From the NCBI GenBank assembly GCA_039889035.1, contig JBDQQY010000002.1, positions 1 to 64,000 of the forward strand: a DNA stretch of 64,000 nt, given 5' to 3'. The notes under the pieces were generated by a model. That model did not search any database, was not told the origin of the DNA, and saw only the letters and a list, made by a program, of their open reading frames with translations. This stretch comes from Plantactinospora sp039889035 (lineage in GTDB: Bacteria > Actinomycetota > Actinomycetes > Mycobacteriales > Micromonosporaceae). A program made the position numbers and the translations under genes. This document shows, piece after piece, positions 56,766 to 64,000 of this stretch (position 1 is its first letter; every line of letters starts with the position of its first letter).

Positions 56766-57152
56766 TCAGTGGACGGCCAGGGCGTCCACCTGCACCCGGA
56801 AGCTGGGACCGACGAGCCCGGCGACGAACAGGATGGTCAGGGTCGGTTCGTGTCGGACGAGCCAGCGGGCGAGTTCAGCTCGTAGCCGATCCATGTCGAA
56901 GTCGCCGACAAGATAGATGGTCAGCTTTACTACATCCCTGACCTGGAGGCGGGCGGCGAACAGGTTCCAACGGACGTTGTCGAGCGCGATCACCAGTTGT
57001 TCGATCGGGTCGTCCGGCACATGGCCGCCGGGTCGGATCCCGAGCTGGCCGGAGAGCACCAACCAGCGCGGCGAACTGACCTTAGCCTGGTGATGGAAAC
57101 CGGCGATCGGTGGGTGCACCCGTTCCGGCGAGGGGTTGTGAAATCTTGGCAT
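56766..57152 (-). CDS. RidA-family protein
   Basis: 128 residues from ATG 57152. WLVLSGQLGIRPGGHVPDDPIEQLVIALDNVRWNLFAARLQVRDVVKLTIYLVGDFD and a late LVGPSFRVQVDALA strand define the Rid/YjgF fold. The substrate Arg of true RidA (in an [AV]R..v....P context) is not seen at the usual place, so it may not be an imine deaminase. It starts 6 bp after the lipoprotein gene and is the last gene of that operon. Confidence 0.8.
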   Translation of the reverse strand: MPRFHNPSPERVHPPIAGFHHQAKVSSPRWLVLSGQLGIRPGGHVPDDPIEQLVIALDNVRWNLFAARLQVRDVVKLTIYLVGDFDMDRLRAELARWLVRHEPTLTILFVAGLVGPSFRVQVDALAVH

Positions 57153-57158
57153 GACGAG

Positions 57159-57893
57159 TCAGCTCGGTCCCGTCCGGGAGAGGTGGGACACCGCCTCCTT
57201 GGTGATGGCTTCCACGAACTCACGAAGGAAGGCGAGAACCTGCTCGACCTGCGGGGTAGGCGCTCGAGCATGCAGATCCGTGCTGACGAGAAGGTTCCCA
57301 TGCCGGAGTTCGTAGATCACTTCCACCGCAGCAGCGTCGAGGTTCTCAATGCTCGGGTACTCCTTCGGATCCATCGGAAGCATCAACTGGACGTAGACCC
57401 CTTCGTCCCACCAGCCACTGATCTGCTGGGATGACGCATTGAACTGGCCGGCTCGTTCGTGAGTTTTCAGCGAGAACACCTTCGACTCGTGGTCGCGTTT
57501 GGCATCCTCGTGAGTCGGGTGCGTCCGCAGACTGACGGTGCCCCTCGGTTCAAACTTTCCGATCTCGGTGCGGAAGCGATCACTCTCGTCATAGGCACTG
57601 ACGCCACAGCTTAGGTAGACGTCGCTACCACGCGTGTCGAACCCTACTGTCGGATCGTCTGAGGATCTGAATTTCAGGCCGGACTCCGCCGCGACCTCTG
57701 CCATCTTCATGCCCTCGCACATGTCTGCGGCTGGCTGCCCATACGTCACGCGCGGTTCTTGGGTCTTGGTCGGCTCCGGGCCGGAATCGCATCCGCTCAT
57801 GACGAGGACGGTCATGGCGGCCAGTGCTGCCCAGCAGCGAGCAATGGGATAGCGGGTTCGACGGCGCACGTGCATGCCGACAACTCCGTTCAT
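57159..57893 (-). CDS. secreted lipoprotein (DUF3558-like)
   Basis: 244 residues from ATG 57893, overlapping the upstream stop by 4 bp. A basic N-terminus, hydrophobic stretch and lipobox VMSGC end the signal peptide near residue 35. The mature part has CEGMK and YLSCGV Cys likely forming a disulphide, as in DUF3558 proteins of actinomycetes. Expected to be anchored outside the membrane. Confidence 0.75.
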   Translation of the reverse strand: MNGVVGMHVRRRTRYPIARCWAALAAMTVLVMSGCDSGPEPTKTQEPRVTYGQPAADMCEGMKMAEVAAESGLKFRSSDDPTVGFDTRGSDVYLSCGVSAYDESDRFRTEIGKFEPRGTVSLRTHPTHEDAKRDHESKVFSLKTHERAGQFNASSQQISGWWDEGVYVQLMLPMDPKEYPSIENLDAAAVEVIYELRHGNLLVSTDLHARAPTPQVEQVLAFLREFVEAITKEAVSHLSRTGPS

Positions 57894-59002
57894 CGGGCCT
57901 GCGCTAGATAGAAGCCACTGCTGTTGGTGCCGTCGAGCAGCCGGGGCTGTGGAGGCACCAACCGTCCGTCCTTGCCGTCCGGGGCATCCCGAATCACGTC
58001 CATCCGGGCGAGGACGGTCTGCACGTCGTCGTTGAGGACGTAGTACTGCCTCTCCGAGCTCTCATCGATCAGCGTGATGGCATCGGTCAAGGCGTGGAGT
58101 AGTTCTTCGGCGGTGCCTCCGGTCAGGGCATGCTCATCCATGGGGTTTGGCGCTGCTCCGCTCGCCACTGCTGAGGTGCCGGCGCCGGCCATGTCGAGGC
58201 TGTTGGCCCAGAGGTCCCGGCCTTTTGCCATAGGGACGAACGCGCTGACGATGATCATGGCGTGTTTGGTGGACTGCTCCTGCTGCTGCGCTGCCGCCTG
58301 CTGGGGGCGTCGGTGCAACTGTTCCAGTAGCGCCTCGCGGGTGGCGTGCAGCACGTTCATCAGGCTCTGCTGAGTGAGGTCGACGGTGGTGTGCGCGGCC
58401 TCCAGGCCGGCGACGAGCGAGGCGAGCATCCGGTGATGGCTTGCCAGGGTGTGCTCGAACGGGTCGTAGAAGTTGCTGGCAAAATCTTCGGCCGCCTCAC
58501 CGGACCAGTTGCCTAGGCTAAACCGCAGCTTGCCGAAATCGTGGGGCACGAAGTCCTCCAACCGCGCCAGGGCGTCCCGCACAGGTTGGACGATGTCGTT
58601 GAGATAGACGGATCCGGTGGGATGCGCCAGTGGTTTGACCATGGTTCTGATCGAGCCCATGTTGTCCGAAGCCCACCCTGCGGCCTTGGCCTTATACTGT
58701 TCGACCTGCTTCTGGATCTCTTCCTCTATCGAATCCTGCCAGATCAGGCGTGGTGGGAACGGCGGTGGCACGCGCCACATACGGCTGAACGAGACAGTCC
58801 CGGTGAAGTCCACCTTGATCCAGGAGCCGGGGGCGCTGCCGAGAGCAGCTACCTCGGCGAAGATGTCGAACGAACTGGACTCGATACCGTCCATGTACGC
58901 GAACACCTGGTCGATGTAGTGCAGTTCGGCCAGGTAGGTGCCGATTTCGTTGAGGTACTGGTGCATCTGGTGATAGTCGAAGCGAATCGAGTTGTCGACC
59001 AC
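57890..59002 (-). CDS. WXG100-like protein, large
   Basis: 370 residues from ATG 59002. Nearly all helical. NWSGEAAEDFASNFYDPF near residue 165 is the WXG turn, flanked by long helices as in ESX-type secretion targets. The last 100 residues are less ordered. With the 165-residue helical partner upstream it may form a secreted pair through a type VII system encoded elsewhere. Confidence 0.65.
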   Translation of the reverse strand: MVDNSIRFDYHQMHQYLNEIGTYLAELHYIDQVFAYMDGIESSSFDIFAEVAALGSAPGSWIKVDFTGTVSFSRMWRVPPPFPPRLIWQDSIEEEIQKQVEQYKAKAAGWASDNMGSIRTMVKPLAHPTGSVYLNDIVQPVRDALARLEDFVPHDFGKLRFSLGNWSGEAAEDFASNFYDPFEHTLASHHRMLASLVAGLEAAHTTVDLTQQSLMNVLHATREALLEQLHRRPQQAAAQQQEQSTKHAMIIVSAFVPMAKGRDLWANSLDMAGAGTSAVASGAAPNPMDEHALTGGTAEELLHALTDAITLIDESSERQYYVLNDDVQTVLARMDVIRDAPDGKDGRLVPPQPRLLDGTNSSGFYLAQAR

Positions 59003-59023
59003 GGCATCTCCCGTCTGGCCAGG

Positions 59024-59521
59024 TCAGTCAACGATGTTGCGAGGGATGCGAGGATCCGCCAGGGGTGGGTCCCCGGGGGCTGGGGGATCGGGTGGTGCGA
59101 GGGCGGGACGCTCGTAGTCCGACGCGTTGTTGCCCAGGAGCCGGCTGAACTCCTTGGCAGCCCCCTCGTCCGTGGCGGCGTACCGGTCGGCGATCGTGAC
59201 CAGCGCGGCGCCGACCTCCGACATCCGCAGCGAGGTCAACCGCAGCACGTCCTGCACCTCGGCGCGCAACTCCAGCAGGCGCTGCTGAGCCGGGCCGATG
59301 CCCCGTTCGGGCACGTTGAACTGTCCTTCCATCGCCCCGGCCGTCCGGTGCACCATCGCGGCCACGTCGGCGTAGGTCTTGGCGATCTGAGGCAGCTCGT
59401 TGCGGCCGGCCCGGTATAGGTAGAAGAGGTGTGCGCCGAGTTCCCTACCCGAGCCGACGTTGCCGACGCTGGCGTCACTGCCGCGATACTCCGGCCGCCA
59501 GCCCGGCTCGGTTGTCTCCAT
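59024..59521 (-). CDS. ESX-like helical protein
   Basis: 165 residues from ATG 59521. Two long helices (about 25-65 and 75-125) joined by a VPERGIGPAQQ turn, then a Pro/Asp-rich C-terminal tail. No strict WXG, but the helical-pair pattern and the WXG-like gene 21 bp downstream suggest a secretion partner. First gene of the leftward operon. Confidence 0.6.
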   Translation of the reverse strand: METTEPGWRPEYRGSDASVGNVGSGRELGAHLFYLYRAGRNELPQIAKTYADVAAMVHRTAGAMEGQFNVPERGIGPAQQRLLELRAEVQDVLRLTSLRMSEVGAALVTIADRYAATDEGAAKEFSRLLGNNASDYERPALAPPDPPAPGDPPLADPRIPRNIVD

Positions 59522-59646
59522 GATCCCGTTCCCCCCGATACAGGTGAAATTGCCTCGGAGGTTGTACCACGAAGCGCGACTACCTCGTCACCCTAGAGTC
59601 GGGAACCTGTGGATAACCTTGATGCTCGCAGCACCCAATGCTCCGA

Positions 59647-61287
59647 TCAGGATCCGTCCTTCTGCGCGGTGTCCCAGGTCAGGTCCTCGCCGCCAATCTC
59701 CTGCATGAACTCCTGTTCCAGGTCGACGAGGGTTGCGGTGCGCTCGCGGATGAAGCCGTCGCGGTCGTCGGCGAGTAGCCGGGCCAGCGCGGCCGGCGGG
59801 ATGCCGTGGCTGACCACAACCGAACGCAGTCGACCGGGCGGCAGGTCGAGCAGGGCGTCGCGTACGGAGGTGCCGGGTGGGGTGGGTAGGACGATCCGGT
59901 TGGCGATGCTGGCGGCGTCCCGTACCCCGGTGACGATCCGGCGGTAGGCGGCGGGTCCGGAACGGGCCAGCAGGTCGACCAGCTCGATCGGTTCGCCGTC
60001 GAGCCCGTAGCGCTGACCGAAGTGGTTCAGCTCCCAGAGCAGGAAGGCGCGTACGCGGCCGTCCTCGGTGTCGAAGCGTTCCGGCAGCGGCTGGGGGTGC
60101 TGACCGGGCAGGTTGAGCGGGGCGCGGCCGGTGGCGTGGGCGCGCATCTGGTGCAGGGCGCGGCGGAGCTGGAAGGCGTTGCCGCCGACGAAGAGCGTCG
60201 ACCACGAGGTGGTCCAGAACCAGCGCATCAGGGCACGGCTCTGCGCGCCGTCCGGGTCGGGTCGGTGGTGGAAGAAGAGTGCGAGCAGCACGAGCTGCTG
60301 CGGGTACGGCACCAGCCAGGCGACCGGCACCCCGGCCTCGTACCGGAGGAACCGTACCGCCCGGTGCAGGGCGACCTCGGCCTGCGTGACGATCCCGTCG
60401 AGGGTCTTCCCGACCCGGTCGGCGAGGGCGGTCCAGCGGGCGCCCTGGACGTCGTCCTCGCCGGTGATCGCCACGATGGTCTGGAAGACCGGCTCCGCGG
60501 CGACGTCCCCGAATCCGCTGTCGGCGATGCTCTCCCGGATCGACGCGATGCGGTCAGTCAGGGTCTCGTCCTGCTCAGCCTGATAGGTCAGCGCGGAGAC
60601 CATCTGGTCCGGGCTGATCTGCCGGCCGCTGCTGTTGACCCGGGAGAACGCCTCGACCGCGTGCTCGAGGTCGCCGCCGAAGAGTCGGAGCACCGGAATC
60701 TTGTACGCCTTTATCCGCTGCGCGACCTGCTCGGCCTCGTCGACCAGGGCGTCGGAGGCGTCGGCGGTGGTCGGGTCGCGGGCGAGGCGGCGGGCGTGGG
60801 CCAGGAAGTCCATGGTGCGCAGTACCGCCTGCATGGGGAGCAGGTTGGCGGGTGGGGCATGCTTGCCCCAGTGCTGGAACAGCAGGTCGCGCTGGTCCGG
60901 GGCGCCGAGGGTCCGGTAGATCCACCACTGCCGGTCCCGGCCGGTGCCGGCCGGCTCGGGGCGGTGCACGAGGGTGCCGAAGAGGGTCGAGAGCCGCTGG
61001 TGCCCGTCGAGCAGGTACGCGACCGGACCCTCCGGGGCGGGGGGAACCTCGATGCCGGCGACCTGGTCGAGGGTGGGCAGCCTACGGCTGGTCTCCCAGA
61101 CCAGGATGCTGCCGATCGGGTACCCGCGCTCGATGCTGTCGTAGAGGTCGAGCATCTGCTGGGGGTGCCACACGTAGGGGCGCTGGAAGCGGGGGACCCG
61201 GAGCCGGCCGGCGCGGACCTCGTCGAGGAGCTGTTCCAGCAGCAGCACCTCCACCCTGATACTGAACTCCTCGGCCCGCACGGCCAT
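59647..61287 (-). CDS. DUF262 protein (GmrS/ParB-Srx-like nuclease)
   Basis: 546 residues. ATG 61287 is preferred since GGGGGA lies just upstream; ATG 61317 would add 10. Residues 31-40 read VPRFQRPYVW, 55-63 GYPIGSILV and 93-101 LDGHQRLST, the DUF262 signature shared with GmrSD type IV restriction enzymes and DndB-like proteins. The C-terminal part has SIANRIVLP and a closing helical unit like the degenerate DUF1524 tail, but I see no HNH catalytic motif. It is 45 bp after the TOPRIM-like gene in the operon. Confidence 0.85.
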   Translation of the reverse strand: MAVRAEEFSIRVEVLLLEQLLDEVRAGRLRVPRFQRPYVWHPQQMLDLYDSIERGYPIGSILVWETSRRLPTLDQVAGIEVPPAPEGPVAYLLDGHQRLSTLFGTLVHRPEPAGTGRDRQWWIYRTLGAPDQRDLLFQHWGKHAPPANLLPMQAVLRTMDFLAHARRLARDPTTADASDALVDEAEQVAQRIKAYKIPVLRLFGGDLEHAVEAFSRVNSSGRQISPDQMVSALTYQAEQDETLTDRIASIRESIADSGFGDVAAEPVFQTIVAITGEDDVQGARWTALADRVGKTLDGIVTQAEVALHRAVRFLRYEAGVPVAWLVPYPQQLVLLALFFHHRPDPDGAQSRALMRWFWTTSWSTLFVGGNAFQLRRALHQMRAHATGRAPLNLPGQHPQPLPERFDTEDGRVRAFLLWELNHFGQRYGLDGEPIELVDLLARSGPAAYRRIVTGVRDAASIANRIVLPTPPGTSVRDALLDLPPGRLRSVVVSHGIPPAALARLLADDRDGFIRERTATLVDLEQEFMQEIGGEDLTWDTAQKDGS

Positions 61288-61332
61288 CGGATCCCCCTGG
61301 TTGGGCTGGTGTGGCATCTGGTCGTCGTACCG

Positions 61333-62316
61333 TCAGATTCTGCCGGCGATGGTCGCGAGCAGCTCGCGAAGCTCGGCCACGACGCCGGCACCGAGTTGTG
61401 CGAAGTCGTGTTCGGTGAGCCGTTCACGCTGAGCGTGCATCCGTTCCAGCAGGTCGGTGCCGAAGCCGTCGTGCAGGCCGGTGCGCGGTGCCGGCGGGAC
61501 GTACGCCGGAAACACCTGCTGGAAGGCGTCGGTGGCGGCGGCGGACCTGTCGACCCGGTTGAAGCCGTATTTCATGTCGTAGTGCTCGCGCTGCTCCGGT
61601 GTCAGCTGCTTGAGCAGCGTCAGCCGCCGGGAGGCATCGGCCGGTCGGCCGACGGTGGCGAGAACCCGGTACGGCACGTAGTTCTCCGCCTCCCGCCGCG
61701 CGAGTACGTGCACCGCAACCCTGAGGGTCTTGAGCTGTTCGGCCTTGTCGTCGCTCCCGGTGCGTTGCCTCGGGATGAGCCGGTCGCTGTCGAGGACGGC
61801 GGCGACCCGGACCACACGGCGGAACCGGCGGGCGGCGTTCGCGGCGACCTTGAGCAGGCTGCTGCCGCCACCGTTGGCGATCTCGACCCAGCCGTTGTCG
61901 ATCGCCCGACGGATCCGCTCGTCGCCGAGGACGTGCACGACGGCCTGTAGGAAACAGCCGTCGGACTCCTGGTTCTCCACGACCACCACCGCCTGCTGGC
62001 ACAGGTCGGCGGCGTGCTCTACCAGGTCGGCCCGCGAGACACGTACGACATCCGAGCTGACCTGGGTGGTGCCGACCCAGGACTGGGCGGTGGACGCCTT
62101 CCTGGCCACCGCGGCAAGGGTGGCGGCAAGCTCAGGCAGGTGTTTCGGCAGAAACTCCTCTACCGCCACCACCACCATCCCGTTCGTCACCCAGTCGTGG
62201 CGCTGGTCGACGAAGCAGTAGAGCAGGTTGTAGAGGTGGGTCAGGTTCTGCGGGTCGTACGGTCCGGTGGTTTCGTCGGTGTCGCGGAAGATCTCCGCTG
62301 CCAGCTCAACGCGCAC
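61333..62316 (-). CDS. TOPRIM/DUF4435-like protein
   Basis: 327 residues from GTG 62316, with GGGAGA upstream and 11 bp of overlap with the ATPase gene. Residues 109-121 read AVVVVENQESDGC (Glu114, Asp119), 173-180 AAVLDSDR (Asp176, Asp178) and 208-213 REAENY. A lone acidic Glu after a strand, a DxD and a later E-N-Y are the layout of OLD-type TOPRIM and DUF4435 nucleases such as AriB. The N-terminal 100 residues are not recognised. Probably the effector or sensor partner of the ATPase. Confidence 0.65.
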   Translation of the reverse strand: MRVELAAEIFRDTDETTGPYDPQNLTHLYNLLYCFVDQRHDWVTNGMVVVAVEEFLPKHLPELAATLAAVARKASTAQSWVGTTQVSSDVVRVSRADLVEHAADLCQQAVVVVENQESDGCFLQAVVHVLGDERIRRAIDNGWVEIANGGGSSLLKVAANAARRFRRVVRVAAVLDSDRLIPRQRTGSDDKAEQLKTLRVAVHVLARREAENYVPYRVLATVGRPADASRRLTLLKQLTPEQREHYDMKYGFNRVDRSAAATDAFQQVFPAYVPPAPRTGLHDGFGTDLLERMHAQRERLTEHDFAQLGAGVVAELRELLATIAGRI

Positions 62317-63616
62317 GCGTCTCCCGCCTCTTCCATTGAGCCCGGGCCAGATCCTGGGTCTCCTTGTAGTCCTCGGAGAAAACCCCGGTCGGCCAGTAGT
62401 CGAGGTTGCCGTCGGCGTCGACGTTGATCCGCCGAGCCTGGGCGGACCCGTCGGCCTGCTCCACGAAGTAGATGGCGACGGTGTCCGGGTCGAGCCCTTC
62501 CGCGATGTGCCGCCGGAGCCGCAACAGGAACGTCTCGCTGTGCGTCTCGATCAGGAACCGGACCGGGGTTTCCTTGACCGCTGCCAGGTAGAGCTCGGCG
62601 AGGTCGGCGTGCGCGGCCGGGTGCAGGTGCAGCTCCGGCTGCTCGATGATTTCGAGTACCGGCCGGTCCGGCGGACTGACCACGTCGAGTGCCCGCTGGA
62701 CGAAGATCGGCAGGGCCTGGGCGACCCCGGTGCCCGCGTCGGCCAGGTTGACCGCGAAGTCGGTGCCGGCAGCCGAGCGGAGTACGACGGACCACACTTC
62801 GCCCCGGCTGACCAGGTCCAGCTTCCAACCGGGCAGGAGTTCGGCGAGACCGGTGTTGACCTGCCGGATCAGCTCGCCCTGCCGGCCGGCGGTGTCGCTG
62901 GCGAGGATGCCGGCGGCGTGCAGGCCGGTGCTGCCGAGTTCCTTCGGCATCCGGGCCGGCAGCAGATAGCGCCGCTGCGGCTGCTCCCGGAACGGCCCGA
63001 AGTAGCGGACGGTGGGGAAATTCCGCCGGAATTCGATGACTGTGGCGACGAGGAAATTGATCATGCCTTCCGGCAGTGGTGCATCGAACCACCACCGGGC
63101 GGACTCGGCGGGAAGCAGTCCGTGGAACGGGATCGGTAAATCGCTCCATGTCTGGGCGGCAATCGTCAGGGAATACCGGGGCGGCTCGGTCGGGTCGTTC
63201 AGCTCCCATTCGAGGCGGATCGACGGAGCGCCGGACTGCGACAGCACCACCTTCGACACCACCTGGATGTCGTAGCGGTCGCGGTTGATGTTCTGCACCG
63301 TGACCTGGAGCCGTGGCGAATGCTTCCGTCCGCGGACGGTCAGGTCGAGGTTGATGTTGCCGTGCGGGCGGCGACCGTGGATCAGGTCGACGAAGAGGCC
63401 GACCAGCCCTTCACCGAGGGCGTCGAGGTCGAGTGGGGTCGGCGCGTCGGTGTGGATGCCGGAGTCGAGCAGCACCGGGGCGCGTACCAGGGCGCTCTTG
63501 CCGGAGTTGTTGCGGCCGAGGACCACGGTAACCGGGCGCAGCTCGATGTCCTGTCGTTGGGCGAAGCACCGGTAGTTGTCGAGGGCCATCCGGACCAGAG
63601 ACATGGGCCACACCAT
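62306..63616 (-). CDS. AAA/ABC-type ATPase with DUF3696-like end
   Basis: 436 residues from ATG 63616 (Met5 or Met10 are possible starts; no clear ribosome site). Walker A GRNNSGKS (34-41), signature NLADAGTGVAQALPI (291-305), Walker B VLEIIEQPELHLHP (321-334), an H-loop ETHSETFLLRLR (358-369) and a C-terminal DTVAIYFVE...DYWPTGVFSED typical of DUF3696. The closest relatives are OLD, RecF and AriA-like ATPases. First gene of the three-gene leftward operon. Confidence 0.9.
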   Translation of the reverse strand: MVWPMSLVRMALDNYRCFAQRQDIELRPVTVVLGRNNSGKSALVRAPVLLDSGIHTDAPTPLDLDALGEGLVGLFVDLIHGRRPHGNINLDLTVRGRKHSPRLQVTVQNINRDRYDIQVVSKVVLSQSGAPSIRLEWELNDPTEPPRYSLTIAAQTWSDLPIPFHGLLPAESARWWFDAPLPEGMINFLVATVIEFRRNFPTVRYFGPFREQPQRRYLLPARMPKELGSTGLHAAGILASDTAGRQGELIRQVNTGLAELLPGWKLDLVSRGEVWSVVLRSAAGTDFAVNLADAGTGVAQALPIFVQRALDVVSPPDRPVLEIIEQPELHLHPAAHADLAELYLAAVKETPVRFLIETHSETFLLRLRRHIAEGLDPDTVAIYFVEQADGSAQARRINVDADGNLDYWPTGVFSEDYKETQDLARAQWKRRETRAR

Positions 63617-63769
63617 AGCTGGGTGATCGGATGGTCGCGTACCGCCATGACGCGCCCGTGGCCGGGCCGGCCCGGCACAGGCGGCGGCACGCCACGCACG
63701 TTCGCCCCAAAGGGACGAGTCGACCTTCTGAGCCTGTGGGCTGGCCGCCCGGCGGTAGCGTGGACAGGC

Positions 63770-64000
63770 ATGGGGGGAGAGGTTCGCGCGGATCCGGTGG
63801 AAATCGCCAGGGTCGCTCAGTCCTATTTGGACAACTCCACGGAACTCGCGTCCGCGCTGCGCTCGGTGCGCGCCGACGCCGTGATCTCGCCGGCCGACTT
63901 CGGACGGGTCGGTCCGGCCGGCCAGCTCACCGACGCCTACAACACCGTGGCGGGTAGTGCCGGTACCGCCGTCGAGCGGGTCATCGGGGTGCTGGAGGTC
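63770..64000 (+). CDS. WXG/ESX-like helical protein (partial)
   Basis: 77 residues from ATG 63770 to the window end with no stop. Two helices of secretion-target type, with VEIARVAQSYLDNSTELASALRSV then PAGQLTDAYNTVAGSAGTAVERV. It is divergent from the ATPase operon, across a 153-bp gap that must hold both promoters. Confidence 0.65.
   Translation, partial: MGGEVRADPVEIARVAQSYLDNSTELASALRSVRADAVISPADFGRVGPAGQLTDAYNTVAGSAGTAVERVIGVLEV

Noticed and set aside
52340..63616. Complete BREX/Pgl locus
   Set aside because: Only the PglW-like gene is present; the ATPase, TOPRIM-like and DUF262 genes are not BREX components.

Overview
The window is very GC-rich, with abundant GTG starts and Gram-positive actinomycete gene content. 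The gene order glmU-prs-rplY/ctc-pth next to cysQ-cysD-cysN, plus XRE-DUF5753/DUF397 and WXG-like proteins, suggests a filamentous actinobacterium such as a member of the Micromonosporaceae. This is inference from family content; I could not search a database.

Positions 1 to about 43,150 are the right-hand part of an integrated siphovirus-type prophage whose left end lies outside the window. The rightward early/replication region (1-17.2 kb) is a chain of small genes that mostly overlap by 4 bp. It holds a cytosine-C5 methylase-like protein, an Erf annealing protein, HNH nucleases, a SLOG-domain protein, a WhiB-like regulator, a lambda-O-like initiator with iterons inside its own gene, and a DnaC-like helicase loader. 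The late region (17.3-38.9 kb) runs HNH, TerS, TerL, portal, MuF-like, scaffold, SU10-like capsid, connectors, tail tube, tail chaperones with a -1 frameshift, tape measure, minor tail proteins, amidase and holins. The lysogeny end (39.1-43.15 kb) carries leftward genes of unknown role, a DUF397/XRE-DUF5753 pair, a GntR repressor, a resolvase-like small protein and a tyrosine integrase.

The most unusual stretch is 1611-2444. It is not convincingly coding. It consists of six elements, each exactly 42 nt, that fold like the acceptor/T-arm half of a tRNA, with an 11-nt linker replacing the D and anticodon arms. Between and around them lie about 108 tandem pentamers of consensus CNNGG. Stem positions covary between copies, which points to a structured RNA. 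The gene just upstream (1025-1603) has a weak RAMP-like look. A separate tRNA-like element without a usable anticodon arm lies at 38997-39075.

Host DNA resumes around 43.2-43.5 kb: an HTH/homing-endonuclease-like gene, tRNA-Gln(TTG), glmU, prs, rplY, pth, and cysQ, cysD and cysN. cysQ and cysD are each preceded by a short overlapping upstream ORF. Then come an orphan PglW-like NERD/double-kinase protein (52.3-56.7 kb), a leftward operon with two WXG-like proteins, a lipoprotein and a RidA protein (56.8-59.5 kb), and a compact leftward operon of an ATPase, a TOPRIM/DUF4435-like protein and a DUF262 protein (59.6-63.6 kb) that looks like an undescribed defence system. A WXG-like gene runs off the right end.
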